A stretch of DNA of 16,664 nucleotides from JAZDLO01 sp043801935 (lineage in GTDB: Bacteria; Actinomycetota; Thermoleophilia; RBG-16-64-13). Position 1 is the stretch's first letter. Every line of letters starts with the position of its first letter. Positions 15,106 through 16,664 of the stretch are shown here, one piece after another. The DNA is taken from the NCBI GenBank assembly GCA_043801935.1, contig JAZDLO010000184.1, positions 1-16,664 on the forward strand. Direction: 5' to 3'. A program made the translations under genes and the position numbers. The notes under the pieces were generated by a model. It saw only the letters and a list, made by a program, of their open reading frames with translations, ran no database searches and was not told where the DNA came from.

Positions 15106-16358
15106 CACCCCGCCTGCTCGCCCCCTCGAGGCCTGATGAGGTACTTCGCGGTCGTACCCTGGACCAGGATCGAAAAGAGGACCACGATGTAGGTGATGGT
15201 GATGAGAATGTCCCGGCTCGATCCTCGGGGAAGCGAGAGAACGAGAGCGACGGGGATGGCGCCCCGAAGTCCTGCCCAGGTGATGAACGGGGTCGACCTC
15301 CAGCCCACATTCGCGACCGGCTTGAGAGCCACCATAGGGATGCCCACGGAGATAAACCGGGCGAGGATCACAAGAGGGATCGCCGCCAATCCCACCAGCA
15401 GGCGGACAGTCGAGAACTCGCTTACCAAGGCTACCGCTTCGAGGCCGATGAGCACAAAGAGGGCCGAGTTAAGGGCTATGTCGACCATCTCCCAGAACCG
15501 GTCGAGGTTCTCGGAGGTACGCGCCGACATTCCCCTGTTACGCCCGTGGTTACCGATCACAATGCCCGCCACGACCATAGCCAGGGGGCCAGAAGTGCCA
15601 AGGGCCTGAGCGGCCGCGTAGCCGGCGGTGACGAGGGCCAAGGTGATGAGGATCTCGACCGGGTAGTCGTCGATCGTCTTGATCACGTGGTAGCCGGCAT
15701 ACCCTAGGATGAGTCCGAAAACCAAGCCGCCCACGGCCTCTTGGCCGAACAGAATGGCGGCTTCGGCGGGCAATGAGAACGAGCCTTCACCCGAGACCAG
15801 ACTGAGCAAGACGGCGAAGACGACGACCGCAAAGCCGTCGTTGAAGAGTGATTCTCCACTGATCAAGGTCTCCAGGTTCTTGGGGGCCTTCGCCCGCCGC
15901 ATTATCGGAAGCACGGCGATCGGGTCGGTGGGCGAGATGAGGGCGCCGAATAGAAGACAGTAGGTGAGAGGGATGCCGAGCCCCACGCCTCGGAGCAGCA
16001 GGTAGACGGCGAAGCCTACGATGAAGGTGGAGCCTAACACGCCGATGGTGGCGAGGGCGAAGACCTGGCTCTTGACCGCGTTCAGGCAGACGAGACAGAC
16101 CTGAAGTGCGCCCGCGAAGAGAAGGAAGCTGAGCAGTCCCTGGAACAGGACTCGATTGAAGTCGATCTTGGATAGTAATTCCTGGGCGGATCGGATGCCT
16201 GGGACTCCCGCGAAGTCGAGCCCGATCAGAATAAGCGAAACGGCAAGTGCCTGCAGCATCAAGCCCACGCTCGGAGCGAGCTTGAGGAACCTGCTGTTGA
16301 CGTAGCCAAAGAGGGCAGACAGGAAGATGAGAACGGCTATGATGGTGAACGCACTCAT
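15105..16358 (-). CDS. CPA1-type Na+(K+)/H+ antiporter
   Basis: This 417-residue membrane protein with about 12 hydrophobic segments exchanges monovalent cations for protons. The core ion-binding motifs of the CPA1/NhaP family are visible: SPTDP at 142-146 (Asp145) and GES-x2-ND-G at 168-175 (Asn173, Asp174). A short cytoplasmic tail follows the last segment. The ATG at 16358 has GAGG only 2 nt upstream, a tight spacing. It is the first gene of a two-gene minus-strand unit with the UbiA gene, which starts on its stop codon. Na+/H+ exchange for pH or salt control is the family expectation; ion preference is not readable here. Confidence 0.88.
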   Translation of the reverse strand: MSAFTIIAVLIFLSALFGYVNSRFLKLAPSVGLMLQALAVSLILIGLDFAGVPGIRSAQELLSKIDFNRVLFQGLLSFLLFAGALQVCLVCLNAVKSQVFALATIGVLGSTFIVGFAVYLLLRGVGLGIPLTYCLLFGALISPTDPIAVLPIMRRAKAPKNLETLISGESLFNDGFAVVVFAVLLSLVSGEGSFSLPAEAAILFGQEAVGGLVFGLILGYAGYHVIKTIDDYPVEILITLALVTAGYAAAQALGTSGPLAMVVAGIVIGNHGRNRGMSARTSENLDRFWEMVDIALNSALFVLIGLEAVALVSEFSTVRLLVGLAAIPLVILARFISVGIPMVALKPVANVGWRSTPFITWAGLRGAIPVALVLSLPRGSSRDILITITYIVVLFSILVQGTTAKYLIRPRGGEQAG

Positions 16359-16509
16359 ATCCTCGGATACACTAGCTCAGATCGTGACATTCCTGCAGCC
16401 GCGGCGAGTGGGGCATACGTCGCGCGTCGCTTCTGCTCTCGTTTACCCAGGGCGGGAGCGCGCTAAGCGGACTCGGGTGGGGTCAATCCGCACGCAGACG
16501 GGGCGGAAC
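16359..16509. promoter_or_regulatory. Divergent intergenic region between antiporter and YihY-like gene
   Basis: These 151 nt separate divergent genes and so must hold the 5' signals of both. No strong -35/-10 pair stands out on either strand. A short inverted repeat TATCC-N2-GGATA lies next to the antiporter start and includes its ribosome binding site, so it might affect its translation. An in-frame GTG at 16477 could extend the downstream gene by 11 codons. Confidence 0.35.
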
Positions 16510-16664
16510 ATGGGCTTTCTGAAGCAACTGGTAAAGAAATGGAACGCGGACGAAGCCTCGCGACGGGCCGCTGCCCTTGCTTTCTACACCTTCCTCGCCC
16601 TCGCCCCGCTCCTGATCATCATGGTGTCGATCCTCGGTCTCATCTACGGCAAGTCGGGCGCTGA
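16510..16664 (+). CDS. YihY/BrkB family membrane protein (partial, cut by window end)
   Basis: Only 51 codons are visible. After a short basic amphipathic start (MGFLKQLVKKWNADEASR) comes RAAALAFYTFLALAPLLIIM and a first membrane segment. This matches the N-terminus of YihY/BrkB (formerly called ribonuclease BN) proteins, six-helix membrane proteins of unclear function. The upstream ribosome binding site is weak (GGGGCGG), and a GTG at 16477 is an alternative start. Confidence 0.75.
   Translation, partial: MGFLKQLVKKWNADEASRRAAALAFYTFLALAPLLIIMVSILGLIYGKSGA

Noticed and set aside
15096..15707. Plus-strand open frame (203 codons) opposite the antiporter gene
   Set aside because: It is highly charged with many Arg, Asp, His and Gly residues and no domain, and the opposite strand encodes a clear CPA1 antiporter.

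Overview
The window is a GC-rich bacterial chromosome segment with dense gene packing, frequent GTG starts, 1-20 nt gene junctions and clear GGAGG-type ribosome binding sites. The gene families (long-form SerA with an ACT domain, DrrA-like ABC-2 exporter, class 1B-type PyrD/PyrK pair, UbiA, CPA1 antiporter, YihY/BrkB) would fit an actinobacterium or another GC-rich soil or sediment lineage. No 16S or other taxonomic marker is present, so this placement is weak. No tRNA, rRNA, CRISPR, transposase or phage gene was seen.

Layout. (1) Positions 1-276: the likely last 36 codons of an upstream gene, then a leader without a convincing gene. (2) Positions 277-10544: nine closely spaced plus-strand genes that look like one catabolic operon. 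The first half is a 'malyl-CoA' module: a D-2-hydroxyacid (glyoxylate/hydroxypyruvate-type) dehydrogenase, a succinyl/malate-CoA ligase-like beta subunit, a small FixX-like iron-sulfur protein, the CoA-ligase alpha subunit and a CitE/malyl-CoA lyase-like enzyme. The second half is a 'cyclic ureide' module: a creatinase-like M24 protein with altered metal ligands, a dihydroorotase/dihydropyrimidinase-like amidohydrolase, a PyrK-like electron-transfer subunit, a PyrD-like flavoprotein with two substrate-pocket substitutions, and a lyase of the adenylosuccinate lyase/fumarase superfamily. (3) Positions 10528-12410: an ABC-2 exporter (ATPase plus permease), translationally coupled to the lyase gene. 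(4) Positions 12517-14112: serA, with its own probable promoter and a strong hairpin after it. (5) Positions 14179-16358, minus strand: a CPA1 Na+/H+ antiporter gene overlapping a UbiA prenyltransferase gene. (6) From 16510: the start of a YihY/BrkB membrane protein, cut by the window end.

How it may work together (inference). The PyrK/PyrD-like pair would reduce or oxidise a cyclic ureide, and the amidohydrolase would open or close the ring. The M24 protein and the lyase would remove the nitrogenous part and leave a C4-type dicarboxylate. The CoA ligase would activate a malate-like acid, the CitE-like lyase would split it to acetyl-CoA and glyoxylate (or homologues), and the first gene would reduce the 2-oxoacid. 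Each enzyme family is clear from motifs. The substrate and the linkage of the two modules are not proven, and the changes in the PyrD-like and M24-like active sites argue against the textbook substrates. I do not recognise this exact gene combination as a named pathway.
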